Source of the DNA: Actinobacteria bacterium HGW-Actinobacteria-4
Lineage (GTDB): Bacteria > Actinomycetota > Actinomycetes > Actinomycetales > Demequinaceae
Direction: 5' to 3'
Length of the DNA: 64,000 nt
Assembly (NCBI GenBank): GCA_002841315.1
Contig: PHEW01000001.1
Span: forward strand, 434,001-498,000
Below, in pieces: positions 17,665 through 25,400 of this stretch. Position 1 is the first letter of the stretch, and each line of letters starts with the position of its first letter. The notes under the pieces were generated by a model that did not search any database, was not told the DNA's origin, and saw nothing but the letters and a program-made list of their open reading frames with translations. A program made the translations under genes and the position numbers.

Positions 17665-18687
17665 CTAGCGGCGTAGTAGCCGCTTGAGACGCAGCGCCAA
17701 CCGGAGGCTGCGGTACTTCCATGGCTTCAGCGGCAGGTCCCACGCGCCGTCGATGGTGGACTCAGCGCCCCACTTGCGCTTGAAGAGCCCTACGCCGGCT
17801 AGCTGAGGGGCTCGAGGCGAGTCCACGCCCATCATGTCGAACTGCGTGACGCCTTCGTCGCGCAGTACCGCCATGGTGTCCCACAGCAGCCTCACGGTCG
17901 CGTCGGTGTCGCGAGCCTCTGCGTTGCCTGCCGCGTAGTAGTACACCGCGGCGTTGTCGTAGACGGTTGCGATGAGCCACGCGACTGCCCTCCCGGGCCG
18001 CGGGCCGTCGGTGCGCCGGGCCACGAACAGTCGCACATGCGGGGCGAGCGCCTTGAGCATGGACCAGTAGACGTCCACCGCGAAGATGCCAAAGCCATCG
18101 CGACCGGCGGTCTCGAGGTAGATCTCGTAGAGCTCGGCGAACGCCTCCGCGTCCATGCCCGTCTCATCGTTGACCGTAGTCGCCTCGTGGCCGAGTGCCT
18201 TCCGCACGGTGTAGCGAAACTTCTTGGCGAGTCCCGCGAGGTAGTCCTCGGCGGGGACGGTGAGGTCAATCACGACAGTGCGGTCGTAGGTGACCGTCTG
18301 GAGCAGTTCGCACAGGTCCGGCGCGGGGTGCGCTGCGTGGAGGCGCACAAAATCAACGGCGGGGAGTTCCTCTGTGATGTACGCGCGCAAGGCGGCGCGG
18401 ACCTCGCGCTCGGAGCGCGCGCTCTGCTCGTCAAGCCAGATGGGCCCGTGCTTGGCCCACAGGTAGGTGAACCCGTTGCCCACATGGTGCGTGAAGGCGA
18501 CAACGCACACGGGAGGCGCGTCAGCATCGGCCGGTGCCTCAAAGACCGCGAGCCTGCGCCAGAAGGACCGGCTGGGCACGGAGGCGTCGAAAGGGTCCCA
18601 CGCCGGGGATTGCTCGATGGGGATGGGGTGGCTGGTCAGGCGCGCGTAGCGCAAGAACTCTTCGTCACTGACGTGCTCGACGCGCAT
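17665..18687 (-). CDS. FemAB-like peptidyltransferase (lipid II interpeptide-bridge family)
   Basis: 340 residues with the double-GNAT architecture of FemX/FemAB: an N-terminal segment with SPAWDPFDAS and WAKHGPIW, a central KKFRYTVRKALGHEATT (the basic helix conserved in the family), and a second acyltransferase-like half with LFVARRTDG, AVYYYAAGN and QFDMMGVDSP. Such enzymes add amino acids from aminoacyl-tRNA to the peptidoglycan stem or bridge. It converges with the PBP gene (22 bases apart), consistent with a wall function. The ATG has AAGGAAG upstream. The amino acid transferred cannot be read from the sequence. Confidence 0.85.
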   Translation of the reverse strand: MRVEHVSDEEFLRYARLTSHPIPIEQSPAWDPFDASVPSRSFWRRLAVFEAPADADAPPVCVVAFTHHVGNGFTYLWAKHGPIWLDEQSARSEREVRAALRAYITEELPAVDFVRLHAAHPAPDLCELLQTVTYDRTVVIDLTVPAEDYLAGLAKKFRYTVRKALGHEATTVNDETGMDAEAFAELYEIYLETAGRDGFGIFAVDVYWSMLKALAPHVRLFVARRTDGPRPGRAVAWLIATVYDNAAVYYYAAGNAEARDTDATVRLLWDTMAVLRDEGVTQFDMMGVDSPRAPQLAGVGLFKRKWGAESTIDGAWDLPLKPWKYRSLRLALRLKRLLRR

Positions 18688-18765
18688 TGACTTCCTTTCG
18701 TGGGGCTCACTGTTGAGCGTAGTCGCGCCGCTCGATTCTCACTTGTCGCCCGCGCAGGGTAGTCT

Positions 18766-18867
18766 TGCCTGCGTGGAAACCGCCATCGTTGGCGACTTTC
18801 CCATACTGCGTAACCCTCCTGCCACGGAACGTCCGTGGCCGTCTTAGTCCAGAGGAGGTGGGTATTC
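18766..18867 (+). promoter_or_regulatory. rpsF leader with SD-masking fold
   Basis: TAGTCT (18760-18765) is a plausible -10 element, giving a leader of about 95 bases. Inside it, GCCACGGA-acg-TCCGTGGC (18821-18839) forms a perfect 8-base-pair hairpin, and CCTCCT (18815-18820) just before it is the exact complement of the Shine-Dalgarno AGGAGG (18853-18858). The fold would hide the ribosome site. S6:S18-binding rpsF leaders are known in other phyla; whether this one is related is inference. Confidence 0.5.
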
Positions 18868-19158
18868 ATGCGCCAGTACGAAATGATGGTCATCCTTGAC
18901 CCCGAGGTCGATGAGCGTACGGTCCAGCCGTCGCTTGAGAAGTACCTCAATGTCATCACGACCGACAAAGGCACCATCGACAAGGTTGATGTGTGGGGAC
19001 GGCGCCGGTTGGCGTATCCCATCAAGAAGAAGAACGACGGCATCTACGTGGTCATTGACTTCACGTCTGAGTCCGTCACTGCGAAGGAACTCGAGCGCCA
19101 GCTAGGCCTCAACGAGACGATTCTTCGCACCAAGCTCATCCGTCCCGACGCTCACTAG
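18868..19158 (+). CDS. rpsF: 30S ribosomal protein S6
   Basis: 96 residues, the standard bacterial length. [20 protein letters not shown] is the typical S6 start. S6 binds S18 on the platform of the small subunit. ATG 18868 has AGAGGAGG upstream; the eleven codons before it in the same frame are leader. First gene of the conserved rpsF-ssb-rpsR-rplI operon, 27 bases before ssb. Confidence 0.97.
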   Translation: MRQYEMMVILDPEVDERTVQPSLEKYLNVITTDKGTIDKVDVWGRRRLAYPIKKKNDGIYVVIDFTSESVTAKELERQLGLNETILRTKLIRPDAH

Positions 19159-19185
19159 CGACTACACGACACTTAGGGGAATCAC

Positions 19186-19671
19186 ATGGCAGGCGACACT
19201 CAGATCACCGTGGTGGGTAACCTCACCGGCGACCCGGAACTGCGCTTCATTCAGTCCGGCGCAGCAGTGGTGAACTTCACCGTGGCGTCCACCCCCCGCA
19301 CGTTCGACCGTCAGTCGAACGAGTGGAAGGACGGCGACACGCTGTTCATGCGGTGTTCCTTGTGGCGCGAAGCGGCGGAGAACGTCGCGGAGTCGCTCAC
19401 CAAAGGCATGCGCGTCATCGTGCAAGGTCGCTTGGTGTCCCGTTCGTGGGAAGCAAACGGCGAAAAGCGCACAGTCATGGAAGTCCAGGTCGACGAGGTT
19501 GGCCCCTCGCTTCGCTACGCTACCGCCAAGGTGACGCGTACGCAGCGCAGCGGTGGTCAAGGCTCCGGCGGAGGCTTCTCTGGCGGTGGCGGTGGTGCTT
19601 CGGTGCCCGCTGGTGGATCGGACAACGACCCGTGGGCCTCGGCTCCCGCGTCGGACGAGCCTCCCTTCTAG
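19186..19671 (+). CDS. ssb: Single-stranded DNA-binding protein
   Basis: 161 residues. The OB fold has [19 protein letters not shown] at the start, and F/W residues at the usual DNA-contact positions ([21 protein letters not shown]). A Gly/Ser-rich linker (about residues 120-148) leads to the acidic tip ASDEPPF, which carries the C-terminal Pro-Pro/Ile-Pro-Phe-type docking motif for partner proteins. It protects ssDNA in replication and repair and sits between two ribosomal protein genes, as usual in bacteria. Confidence 0.96.
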   Translation: MAGDTQITVVGNLTGDPELRFIQSGAAVVNFTVASTPRTFDRQSNEWKDGDTLFMRCSLWREAAENVAESLTKGMRVIVQGRLVSRSWEANGEKRTVMEVQVDEVGPSLRYATAKVTRTQRSGGQGSGGGFSGGGGGASVPAGGSDNDPWASAPASDEPPF

Positions 19672-19698
19672 ACACACTTTCAACTCAGGAGTTCAATC

Positions 19699-19935
19699 AT
19701 GGCAAAACCCGATATTCGCAAGCCGCGCAAGAAGGTGAACCCGCTCAAGGCCGCCAAGGTCACGACGGTTGACTACAAGGACACGGCCTTGCTTCGTAAG
19801 TTCATCTCCGACCGCGGGAAGATCCGTTCACGCCGCGTCACCGGAATCAGCACGCAGGAACAGCGTCAGGTTGCACGCGCCGTCAAGGTTGCACGCGAGA
19901 TGGCTTTGCTCCCCTACGCCGGCTCCGGCCGTTAA
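19699..19935 (+). CDS. rpsR: 30S ribosomal protein S18
   Basis: 78 residues; [19 protein letters not shown] and [19 protein letters not shown] are diagnostic. It partners S6 in the platform. It contains no Cys, so it is the zinc-independent (C-minus) form, the type expressed under zinc limitation in genomes that have two copies; here it sits in the main operon. Basic N-terminus ([10 protein letters not shown]). Confidence 0.96.
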   Translation: MAKPDIRKPRKKVNPLKAAKVTTVDYKDTALLRKFISDRGKIRSRRVTGISTQEQRQVARAVKVAREMALLPYAGSGR

Positions 19936-19947
19936 GGAGGGGTCCCC

Positions 19948-20394
19948 ATGGCAAAAGTCATTCTGACCCACGAGGTCAACGGCCTCGGCACCGCCGGAGA
20001 CGTTGTTGACGTCAAAGACGGCTACGCCCGCAACTACTTGATGCCCCGTGGCCTTGCGTCGCAGTGGTCCGCTGGTGCAGAAAAGCAGATCGAGGCGCTG
20101 CGCAAGTCGCGCCGCGAGCGCGAGATTGCGTCCGTCGAGGAGGCTCAGGCCGCTCGCGATGTGCTGCAGTCCAACCCGGTAGTGGTGGCCGTCAAGGCTG
20201 GCGCAACCGGGCGGCTCTTCGGTGCCGTCACCCCTGGTGATGTGGCCGACGCTATTGGCGACCGCGCCAAGGTCGACAAGCGTCGCATCCAGATGCCGCA
20301 GCACATCAAGACCATCGGCGACTACCAGGTCACGATCGCCCTTCAAGAAGGTGTGAGCGCGACTGTCGAGCTTCAGGTGGTTGCTCAGAAGTAG
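19948..20394 (+). CDS. rplI: 50S ribosomal protein L9
   Basis: 148 residues, standard length. The N-domain starts KVILTHEVNGLGTAGDVVDV and has GYARNYLMPRGLA, the L9 signature; a long linker helix (EKQIEALRKSRREREIAS) joins it to the C-domain (GRLFGAVTPGDVADAI). L9 binds 23S rRNA near L1. AAGGAGG precedes the start. It is the last gene of the operon, closed by a strong terminator 22 bases after the stop. Confidence 0.97.
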   Translation: MAKVILTHEVNGLGTAGDVVDVKDGYARNYLMPRGLASQWSAGAEKQIEALRKSRREREIASVEEAQAARDVLQSNPVVVAVKAGATGRLFGAVTPGDVADAIGDRAKVDKRRIQMPQHIKTIGDYQVTIALQEGVSATVELQVVAQK

Positions 20395-20415
20395 TGCTGA
20401 CTACGCAGTTCTCGT

Positions 20416-20447
20416 CAAGAACCCGGTCCCTGGGGGCCGGGTTCTTG
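20416..20447 (+). terminator. Terminator of the rpsF-rplI operon
   Basis: CAAGAACCCGG (20416-20426) pairs perfectly with CCGGGTTCTTG (20437-20447), with the inner T-CCC/GGG-G pairs extending the stem around a CTGG loop; 22 bases after the rplI stop. Confidence 0.85.
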
Positions 20448-20482
20448 CGTGCGGGGGCCGGGGGCGCGCGGCAGGGTACGAC

Positions 20483-20512
20483 GGGGTGCGACACGCCGGG
20501 GTGCGACACGCC
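20483..20512. repeat. Tandem 15-base direct repeat
   Basis: GGGGTGCGACACGCC occurs twice with no spacing (20483-20497 and 20498-20512), in the rplI-dnaB intergenic region. A degenerate third unit (CGACGGGGTGCG) runs into the first copy. Possibly a binding-site array or simple duplication. Confidence 0.7.
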
Positions 20513-20532
20513 CATAACTTTCGACCCGGGGT

Positions 20533-20672
20533 TTATCCCCAGGTGTGAACAACGCATTTACCCAGGTATATGACCTGCATTCGGTGATAACTCTGCGGTA
20601 TTCACAACCGTGTCCACAGGCCGCGGCGGGGTTGTTAACACGCCATCCACGGCATTGCGTGAGTTGTCCACT
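20533..20672. promoter_or_regulatory. DnaA-box-like cluster upstream of dnaB
   Basis: In the 458-base rplI-dnaB gap, a locally AT-richer stretch carries three 9-mers one base away from the DnaA box TT(A/G)TCCACA: TTATCCCCA (20533-20541), GTGTCCACA (20610-20618) and TTGTCCACT (20664-20672). The rest of the gap holds the rplI terminator, a tandem repeat and an inverted repeat before dnaB; no gene is seen. Confidence 0.4.
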
Positions 20673-20799
20673 GTGTGGCGAAATTTGCGTTTGTGCCAAC
20701 CACCGGCGAGCCCTAGTGTTGCGTGTCAGACCCTCGCGAGACAGTGACATCTACGACGTTGCTCGTGTCCTGGCGAGGGTCGCCACGGCTTGGGCCATC

Positions 20800-20828
20800 A
20801 CGTTCCACGGCACCGTGCTGTGGAACGT
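20800..20828 (+). repeat. Inverted repeat just before dnaB
   Basis: ACGTTCCAC (20800-20808), an 11-base loop, GTGGAACGT (20820-20828): a perfect 9-base-pair dyad, 11 bases before the AGGGGAG ribosome site. A second, looser dyad (ACCCTCGC near 20730, GCGAGGGT near 20773) lies upstream. They could be protein sites or a 5' UTR structure modulating dnaB translation. Confidence 0.5.
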
Positions 20829-20852
20829 TGAGGGAAGTAAAGGGGAGCACGG

Positions 20853-22220
20853 ATGTCTGTCGACGAACTCGCGGCCGCGTATGGCACCGAGCGCACCACG
20901 TACGATCGCCTTCCCCCGCAGAACCTTGAGGCCGAACAAAGCGTGCTGGGCTCGATGATGCTGTCCAAGGACGCGATGGCTGACGTCATCGAGACCGTCC
21001 GCGCTGACGACTTCTACAAGCCGGCCCACGAGACCGTGTTTGACGTGGCCGTCAAGCTCTACAACTCTGGCGACCCGGTTGATGCACTCACCGTCAGTGC
21101 GGAACTGCAGCGCACCGGGGCACTGAGCCGGGTTGGTGGTGCCGAGTATCTTCACACGTTGATCGCGATGGTGCCGTCCGCAGCATCGGCTGGCTACTAC
21201 GCGCGGCTGGTGCGGGAACAGTCCATTTTGCGCCGCCTGGTCGAAGCTGGCACACGTATCGCTGGCATGGCCTATGACGCTGACGGCACGCAGGTCGATG
21301 ACATCGTCGACAGCGCGCAGTCGGAAATCTTCGCAGTCACCGAGAGGCGCAACTCTGAGGACTACATCGCCATCGGCGACATTCTGGAGCGCACGCTCGA
21401 TGAGGTGGAGGCCGCATCGAAGCACGACGGCACCATGCTGGGCATTCCCACCGGCTTCCGCGGTCTGGATGACCTGACGGGCGGATTCCAGAAGGGCCAG
21501 ATGATCGTTATCGCGGCTCGACCCGCCGTTGGTAAGTCAACGCTTGGCCTCGACATCGCCCGGGCGGCTTCGATTGCCGCGGGCAAGACCTCGGTGATCT
21601 TCTCGCTCGAAATGAGCCGCGAGGAAATCACCAAGCGCATGCTCTCCGCCGAGTCCGGCGTGAAGCTCACGCGTATGACCAAGGGACCCATGGGGCCCTC
21701 TGACTGGGACCGTCTGGCGGCCGCAACCACGCGGGTCTCGAAAGCGCCCCTCTTCATCGATGACAGTCCCAACATGTCGCTCATGGAGATTCGCGCCAAG
21801 TGTCGCCGTCTCAAACAGCAGCACAACCTTGGCCTGGTGGTGGTGGACTACCTGCAACTGATGAGCTCAGGCCGTAAGGTCGAGTCCCGCCAGCAAGAAG
21901 TGTCCGAGTTCTCCCGCGCGCTCAAGCTTCTGGCAAAGGAGATCGAGGTTCCCGTGATCGCCATCTCCCAGCTGAACCGTGGCTCCGAGCAGCGCGGCGA
22001 CAAGAAGCCAATGCTCTCTGACATGCGCGAATCCGGTGCCATCGAGCAAGACGCGGACATCGTGATCCTGCTCCACCGCGAAGACATGTACGACCACGAC
22101 AACCGCACCGGGGAGGCTGACTTCATTGTCGCCAAGCACCGCTCGGGGCCCACGGACACGATTGCAGTAGCGTTCAAGAAGGATTACGCGCACTTCGCAG
22201 ATATGGCGCAGGACCTCTAG
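20853..22220 (+). CDS. dnaB: Replicative DNA helicase
   Basis: 455 residues. The N-terminal domain (LPPQNLEAEQSVLGSMM) is followed by a linker and a RecA-type helicase domain with Walker A ARPAVGKSTLGL, Walker B LVVVDYLQLM, and an arginine-finger region near KHRSGPTDT. Hexameric DnaB unwinds DNA at the fork with primase. In many actinobacteria the Walker A region of DnaB hosts an intein; here it is uninterrupted. AAGGGGAG precedes the ATG. Downstream of the rpsF operon, as in Rv0058, with its own long intergenic region that holds DnaA-box-like sequences and dyads. Confidence 0.97.
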   Translation: MSVDELAAAYGTERTTYDRLPPQNLEAEQSVLGSMMLSKDAMADVIETVRADDFYKPAHETVFDVAVKLYNSGDPVDALTVSAELQRTGALSRVGGAEYLHTLIAMVPSAASAGYYARLVREQSILRRLVEAGTRIAGMAYDADGTQVDDIVDSAQSEIFAVTERRNSEDYIAIGDILERTLDEVEAASKHDGTMLGIPTGFRGLDDLTGGFQKGQMIVIAARPAVGKSTLGLDIARAASIAAGKTSVIFSLEMSREEITKRMLSAESGVKLTRMTKGPMGPSDWDRLAAATTRVSKAPLFIDDSPNMSLMEIRAKCRRLKQQHNLGLVVVDYLQLMSSGRKVESRQQEVSEFSRALKLLAKEIEVPVIAISQLNRGSEQRGDKKPMLSDMRESGAIEQDADIVILLHREDMYDHDNRTGEADFIVAKHRSGPTDTIAVAFKKDYAHFADMAQDL

Positions 22221-22290
22221 CGCTGATTGTCGACGACACCGCTAAGATGTCACACAACCCATTGGTCGGCCTAATGGTTGGAAAGGCACT

Positions 22291-23115
22291 ATGACCAGCA
22301 TCACCTTGAACAACGGCGTCAGCATCCCGCAGATCGGCTACGGGGTGTTCCAGATCCCGCCTGACGATGCCCAGAGGATGACCGTAGCGGCGCTGGCTGC
22401 GGGCTACCGCCACATCGACACCGCCGCCGGCTACCAGAACGAGGAGGGCGTGGGCCGTGGGGTCCGCGACTCCGGCCTGCCCCGCGAGGACGTCTTCGTG
22501 ACGACCAAGCTCTGGAATGCCGACCAGGGATACGACAACGCCCTCCGTGCGTTCGAGGCGAGTCGCTCACGACTTGCACTCGACTACATCGACCTGTACC
22601 TCATCCACTTCCCCGTCCCGCAGCGACGCCTTTACGCGGAGACCTGGCGGGCGCTCGAGAAGCTTTACGCCGACGGCATGGTGCGCGCGATCGGTGTCTC
22701 CAACTTCAAGTTCCCCTATCTCGATCGGCTCCTCGCGACTGCGGACGTCGTCCCGGCCGTCCACCAGATCGAGGTGCACCCCACCTACCAGCAGGCGGAA
22801 CTCGAGGCGCTTACCCGGTCCCACGGGATCGAGATCGAGGCGTACAGCCCATTGGGTCGCGGTGCAGACCTGGAGTCGGAAACCATCACGGACATCGCCA
22901 CGCGATTGGACGTGACCGCGGCCCAGGTGATCATCAAGTGGCACCTGCAACGCGGGCGGATCGTTCTGCCGAAGTCGGCATCGGTCGCCCGGCTTGCCGT
23001 GAACCTCGACACCGACGGGTTCGAGCTCACCGAGGCTGACCTCACCGCGATCGAGACCCTCGAACAGGGGCTTCGCACCGGCGAGGACATCGAGACCTTC
23101 GACGTGCCAGCCTGA
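22291..23115 (+). CDS. Aldo/keto reductase (AKR5-like)
   Basis: 274 residues, NADPH-dependent carbonyl reductase of the 2,5-diketo-gluconate reductase type. The catalytic tetrad is present: Asp and Tyr in HIDTAAGYQNE, Lys in VTTKLWN, His in YLIHFPVP. The TIM-barrel strand GVSNFKFPYLD and the C-terminal cofactor segment VLPKSASVARL also match. The substrate is unknown. It overlaps the UPF0303 start by one base (TGATG), so the two are co-translated. Confidence 0.92.
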   Translation: MTSITLNNGVSIPQIGYGVFQIPPDDAQRMTVAALAAGYRHIDTAAGYQNEEGVGRGVRDSGLPREDVFVTTKLWNADQGYDNALRAFEASRSRLALDYIDLYLIHFPVPQRRLYAETWRALEKLYADGMVRAIGVSNFKFPYLDRLLATADVVPAVHQIEVHPTYQQAELEALTRSHGIEIEAYSPLGRGADLESETITDIATRLDVTAAQVIIKWHLQRGRIVLPKSASVARLAVNLDTDGFELTEADLTAIETLEQGLRTGEDIETFDVPA

Positions 23116-23615
23116 TGGCCGACCTCCAGGCAACGATCGCGCGCGTCGAGGAAGACGAGCGGCGCCTGCAGTTCCGGTCGTTCAGCGACGATGACGCCTT
23201 CACGCTCGGCGTGCAGATGCGAGCCCTTGCCCTCGCCCGGGGACACGCGATCGCCATCGACATAGCCAGGGGTGAGCAGCGGTTGTTCCACACTGCGCTG
23301 CCCGGCACCTCTGCGCACAATGGCATGTGGATAGAGCGCAAGAAGCGGACCGTCCGGGAGTGGGCGTGCAGCAGTTACGCCGTCGGCCTGAGATTCCCAC
23401 TGCTCGATGCGCCGCACACGCTCGAGACGGCTCCCTGGATGGATCCACGGTCTTACACGGGCAGCGGCGGAGGCTTTCCCATCGTCGTGACGGGAGCCGG
23501 CATGGTCGGCACCGTAGCCGTCTCCGGGCTGCGGCACGACCTGGACCATGAGTTCATTGTCGATGCGCTAGAACAGTTCTTGGGGATCGGACCCGCGGAG
23601 CAGACAGAGGGCTAG
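23115..23615 (+). CDS. UPF0303 / heme-degrading-domain protein
   Basis: 166 residues. The sequence follows the UPF0303 pattern: EEDERRLQFRSFSDDDAFTL, then AIDIARGEQRLFHTALPGTS, MWIERKKRTVREW, and SGGGFPIVVTGAGMVGTVAV with the final SGLRHDLDHEFIV. The family is related to GlcG/HbpS folds; some members are called heme-degrading by homology only. Co-translated with the aldo/keto reductase, suggesting a shared role in detoxification or a catabolic step, which remains inference. Confidence 0.85.
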   Translation: MADLQATIARVEEDERRLQFRSFSDDDAFTLGVQMRALALARGHAIAIDIARGEQRLFHTALPGTSAHNGMWIERKKRTVREWACSSYAVGLRFPLLDAPHTLETAPWMDPRSYTGSGGGFPIVVTGAGMVGTVAVSGLRHDLDHEFIVDALEQFLGIGPAEQTEG

Positions 23616-23643
23616 CCTCGCCGATCTCCTCCACGCACCTCCA

Positions 23644-23660
23644 GCCCGCCATTTGCGGGC
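23644..23660 (+). terminator. Short hairpin between UPF0303 and lipoprotein genes
   Basis: GCCCGC (23644-23649), loop CATTT, GCGGGC (23655-23660), followed by AAGAAAGG. A weak terminator for the upstream operon, or a 5' structure of the lipoprotein mRNA, whose ATG is 14 bases away. Confidence 0.35.
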
Positions 23661-23674
23661 AAGAAAGGCGTCCC

Positions 23675-24139
23675 ATGGCCCATCGCAGGTACATGATCGT
23701 CCTCATAGTGATGGTGAGCTCTGGATTGATGGTCGGATGCCAGCCGGACACCGCTGACTGTGGGAACGGGCGCGGCGAGGTGGGCGCGGCGGCGACGGTA
23801 CGGGCGCTCCTCGATGCGACGGTTGAAGGCGACGTAGACCGTGCTTGCGACATGATCGGTGGCATCTACCGACCGGGCAGAACCGGCCTCGAGGAGCCAC
23901 TTGAGGACCTCGCCCAGGCACTCGGAGGGACTCCCGTCGACGAGCTGATCATCGTTGAACGCGAGCAAATGGGCTCGTATGTGGGGATCACGGTCGCGGT
24001 TCCGGGGAAGGCGCCCATGGAGTTTGGCGTGGTGCTCGATCACAACGGCCGTGGGCAGGTGCTGACCTGGCCGGACTTCCCGCCAGGGCCGTTTCCCACC
24101 CCAGATCCGGACATCTCACCCAGCGCCCGAGCCGATTGA
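23675..24139 (+). CDS. Small lipoprotein, unknown function
   Basis: 154 residues. A hydrophobic signal (MIVLIVMVSSGLMVG) ends in a lipobox with Cys at residue 22 (LMVGC), so it should be lipid-anchored outside. The mature part is acidic, with AATVRALLDATVEGDVDRAC, a pattern seen in small NTF2/SnoaL-like or DUF4878-type lipoproteins, though I cannot assign the family. It ends with a Pro-rich tail (FPPGPFPTPDPD). It heads a run of three lipoprotein genes. Confidence 0.7.
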   Translation: MAHRRYMIVLIVMVSSGLMVGCQPDTADCGNGRGEVGAAATVRALLDATVEGDVDRACDMIGGIYRPGRTGLEEPLEDLAQALGGTPVDELIIVEREQMGSYVGITVAVPGKAPMEFGVVLDHNGRGQVLTWPDFPPGPFPTPDPDISPSARAD

Positions 24140-24214
24140 TCCCCCGGCCTACGTCCCGTGATCTGGAATCATCGACCACTCCCCGCCGTTGGCAACGTAG
24201 GAGGGAATACTCAT

Positions 24215-24814
24215 ATGACTCAGCACACCCCACTTCGATACGGCGCGCTCCTTGCTGCGCTCGCGCTAGGCCTTGCCGCCTGTACCACCGCTGCTCCCGC
24301 CGCGACGTCACCGGAGCCCGCCACCGAGGCTTCTGCACCGGCCGACACCCCCGCAACAGACTCGATGGCCGACGACGGCGCGGGTGATGCTGCCGGAGAC
24401 GTTCCCGCGCAGTTGGACTTCCGCACCACGACAGTCGCGGATGGCGCCCCATTCGACGGGGCGTCACTGGCGGGCAAGGACACCATCCTGTGGTTCTGGG
24501 CGCCGTGGTGCCCCACGTGCCAAGCAGAATCTGGCGGCATTGCCGAGGCCGCAAAGGACCTCCCCGAGGGCGTGACCATCATTGGCGTTGCTGGGCGCGC
24601 GGACGTGGCAGACATGCAGGGCTTCGTCAACGACTTCGGCGTGGATGGCTTCGAGCACCTCGTTGATGTCGACGGCGCCATATGGGCGTCCTTTGGCGTC
24701 TCGTATCAGCCGGCGTACGCGTTCATCAACGACGACGGCGAGATCCGCACCTTGGTGGGAGCGTTGGGCAAGTCCGGCGTGCTTGATGCCGCGCAGGACC
24801 TAGCGTCGCGATAG
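24215..24814 (+). CDS. Thioredoxin-like lipoprotein (TlpA/DsbE-type)
   Basis: 199 residues. Signal with lipobox LAAC, a Ser/Pro/Ala/Thr-rich linker of about 55 residues, then a redoxin domain with ILWFWAPWCPTCQAE (WCPTC active site), a cis-Pro region SYQPAYAFIND, and a typical thioredoxin C-terminus. It acts outside the membrane, transferring electrons to cysteines or folding partners. ATG 24215 follows TAGGAGGGA; earlier in-frame ATGs are in the leader. Paralogous to the next gene; a CcdA-like protein that could re-reduce it is encoded convergently. Confidence 0.88.
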   Translation: MTQHTPLRYGALLAALALGLAACTTAAPAATSPEPATEASAPADTPATDSMADDGAGDAAGDVPAQLDFRTTTVADGAPFDGASLAGKDTILWFWAPWCPTCQAESGGIAEAAKDLPEGVTIIGVAGRADVADMQGFVNDFGVDGFEHLVDVDGAIWASFGVSYQPAYAFINDDGEIRTLVGALGKSGVLDAAQDLASR

Positions 24815-24875
24815 CCCTGGGCTGTACGGTGCTCTTGACCGTTCACTGAAGGGCGGCGTCGAGAAGGGCTGCCCC

Positions 24876-25388
24876 ATGAATACGCGCATCCGCCTGGCCA
24901 TACTCTCAGTCGTGACTGCAGTCGCGCTATCCGCGTGTGCGACGGCCGAGTCGCCTCCCTCGCCGTCGGCCACTCCTGGGCCCTTTGATTTCACAGCGCC
25001 CTTGGTGGGCGGTGGTGAGCTCGACGGTGCTTCTCTCAAGGGCAGTGACGTGGTGCTGTGGTTTTGGGCGCCGTGGTGTCCCACGTGCTTGGTGGAGGGC
25101 CGTGATCACGTGTCCGCGGTCATCGAGGAACTTCCCGAGGGCGTTGAGTTGATCGGTATCGCGGGGCTATCCGATGACCAAGATGCGATCGAGGAGTTCA
25201 TCGAGTGGACGGGGACCGGCGGCGCCCAACACGTGGTGGACCAGGACGGCTCCATCTGGGCCGGGTTCGGGGTCTTGCTCCAACCCGCGTTCTACTTTGT
25301 CAACGACGACGGCACGTTCCGGCGGGCCGGCTCTGGGCTTACTGTAGCCGACATCCAGGCAGAGATTGAGTGGCTCACCGAGTCCTGA
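24876..25388 (+). CDS. Thioredoxin-like lipoprotein (second copy)
   Basis: 170 residues; lipobox LSAC, short Pro/Ser linker, then VVLWFWAPWCPTCLVE with the same WCPTC active site, and LLQPAFYFVNDDG at the cis-Pro. A shorter paralogue of the preceding gene, 61 bases downstream. It ends 12 bases before the convergent CcdA-like gene. Two redoxins served by one CcdA is a common arrangement for separate oxidative-folding or cytochrome-c tasks. Confidence 0.87.
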   Translation: MNTRIRLAILSVVTAVALSACATAESPPSPSATPGPFDFTAPLVGGGELDGASLKGSDVVLWFWAPWCPTCLVEGRDHVSAVIEELPEGVELIGIAGLSDDQDAIEEFIEWTGTGGAQHVVDQDGSIWAGFGVLLQPAFYFVNDDGTFRRAGSGLTVADIQAEIEWLTES

Positions 25389-25400
25389 ACCGACCGAGCC

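Noticed and set aside
21500-21560. DnaB intein
   Set aside because: Many actinobacterial dnaB genes have an intein at Walker A; here the motif ARPAVGKSTLGL is continuous.
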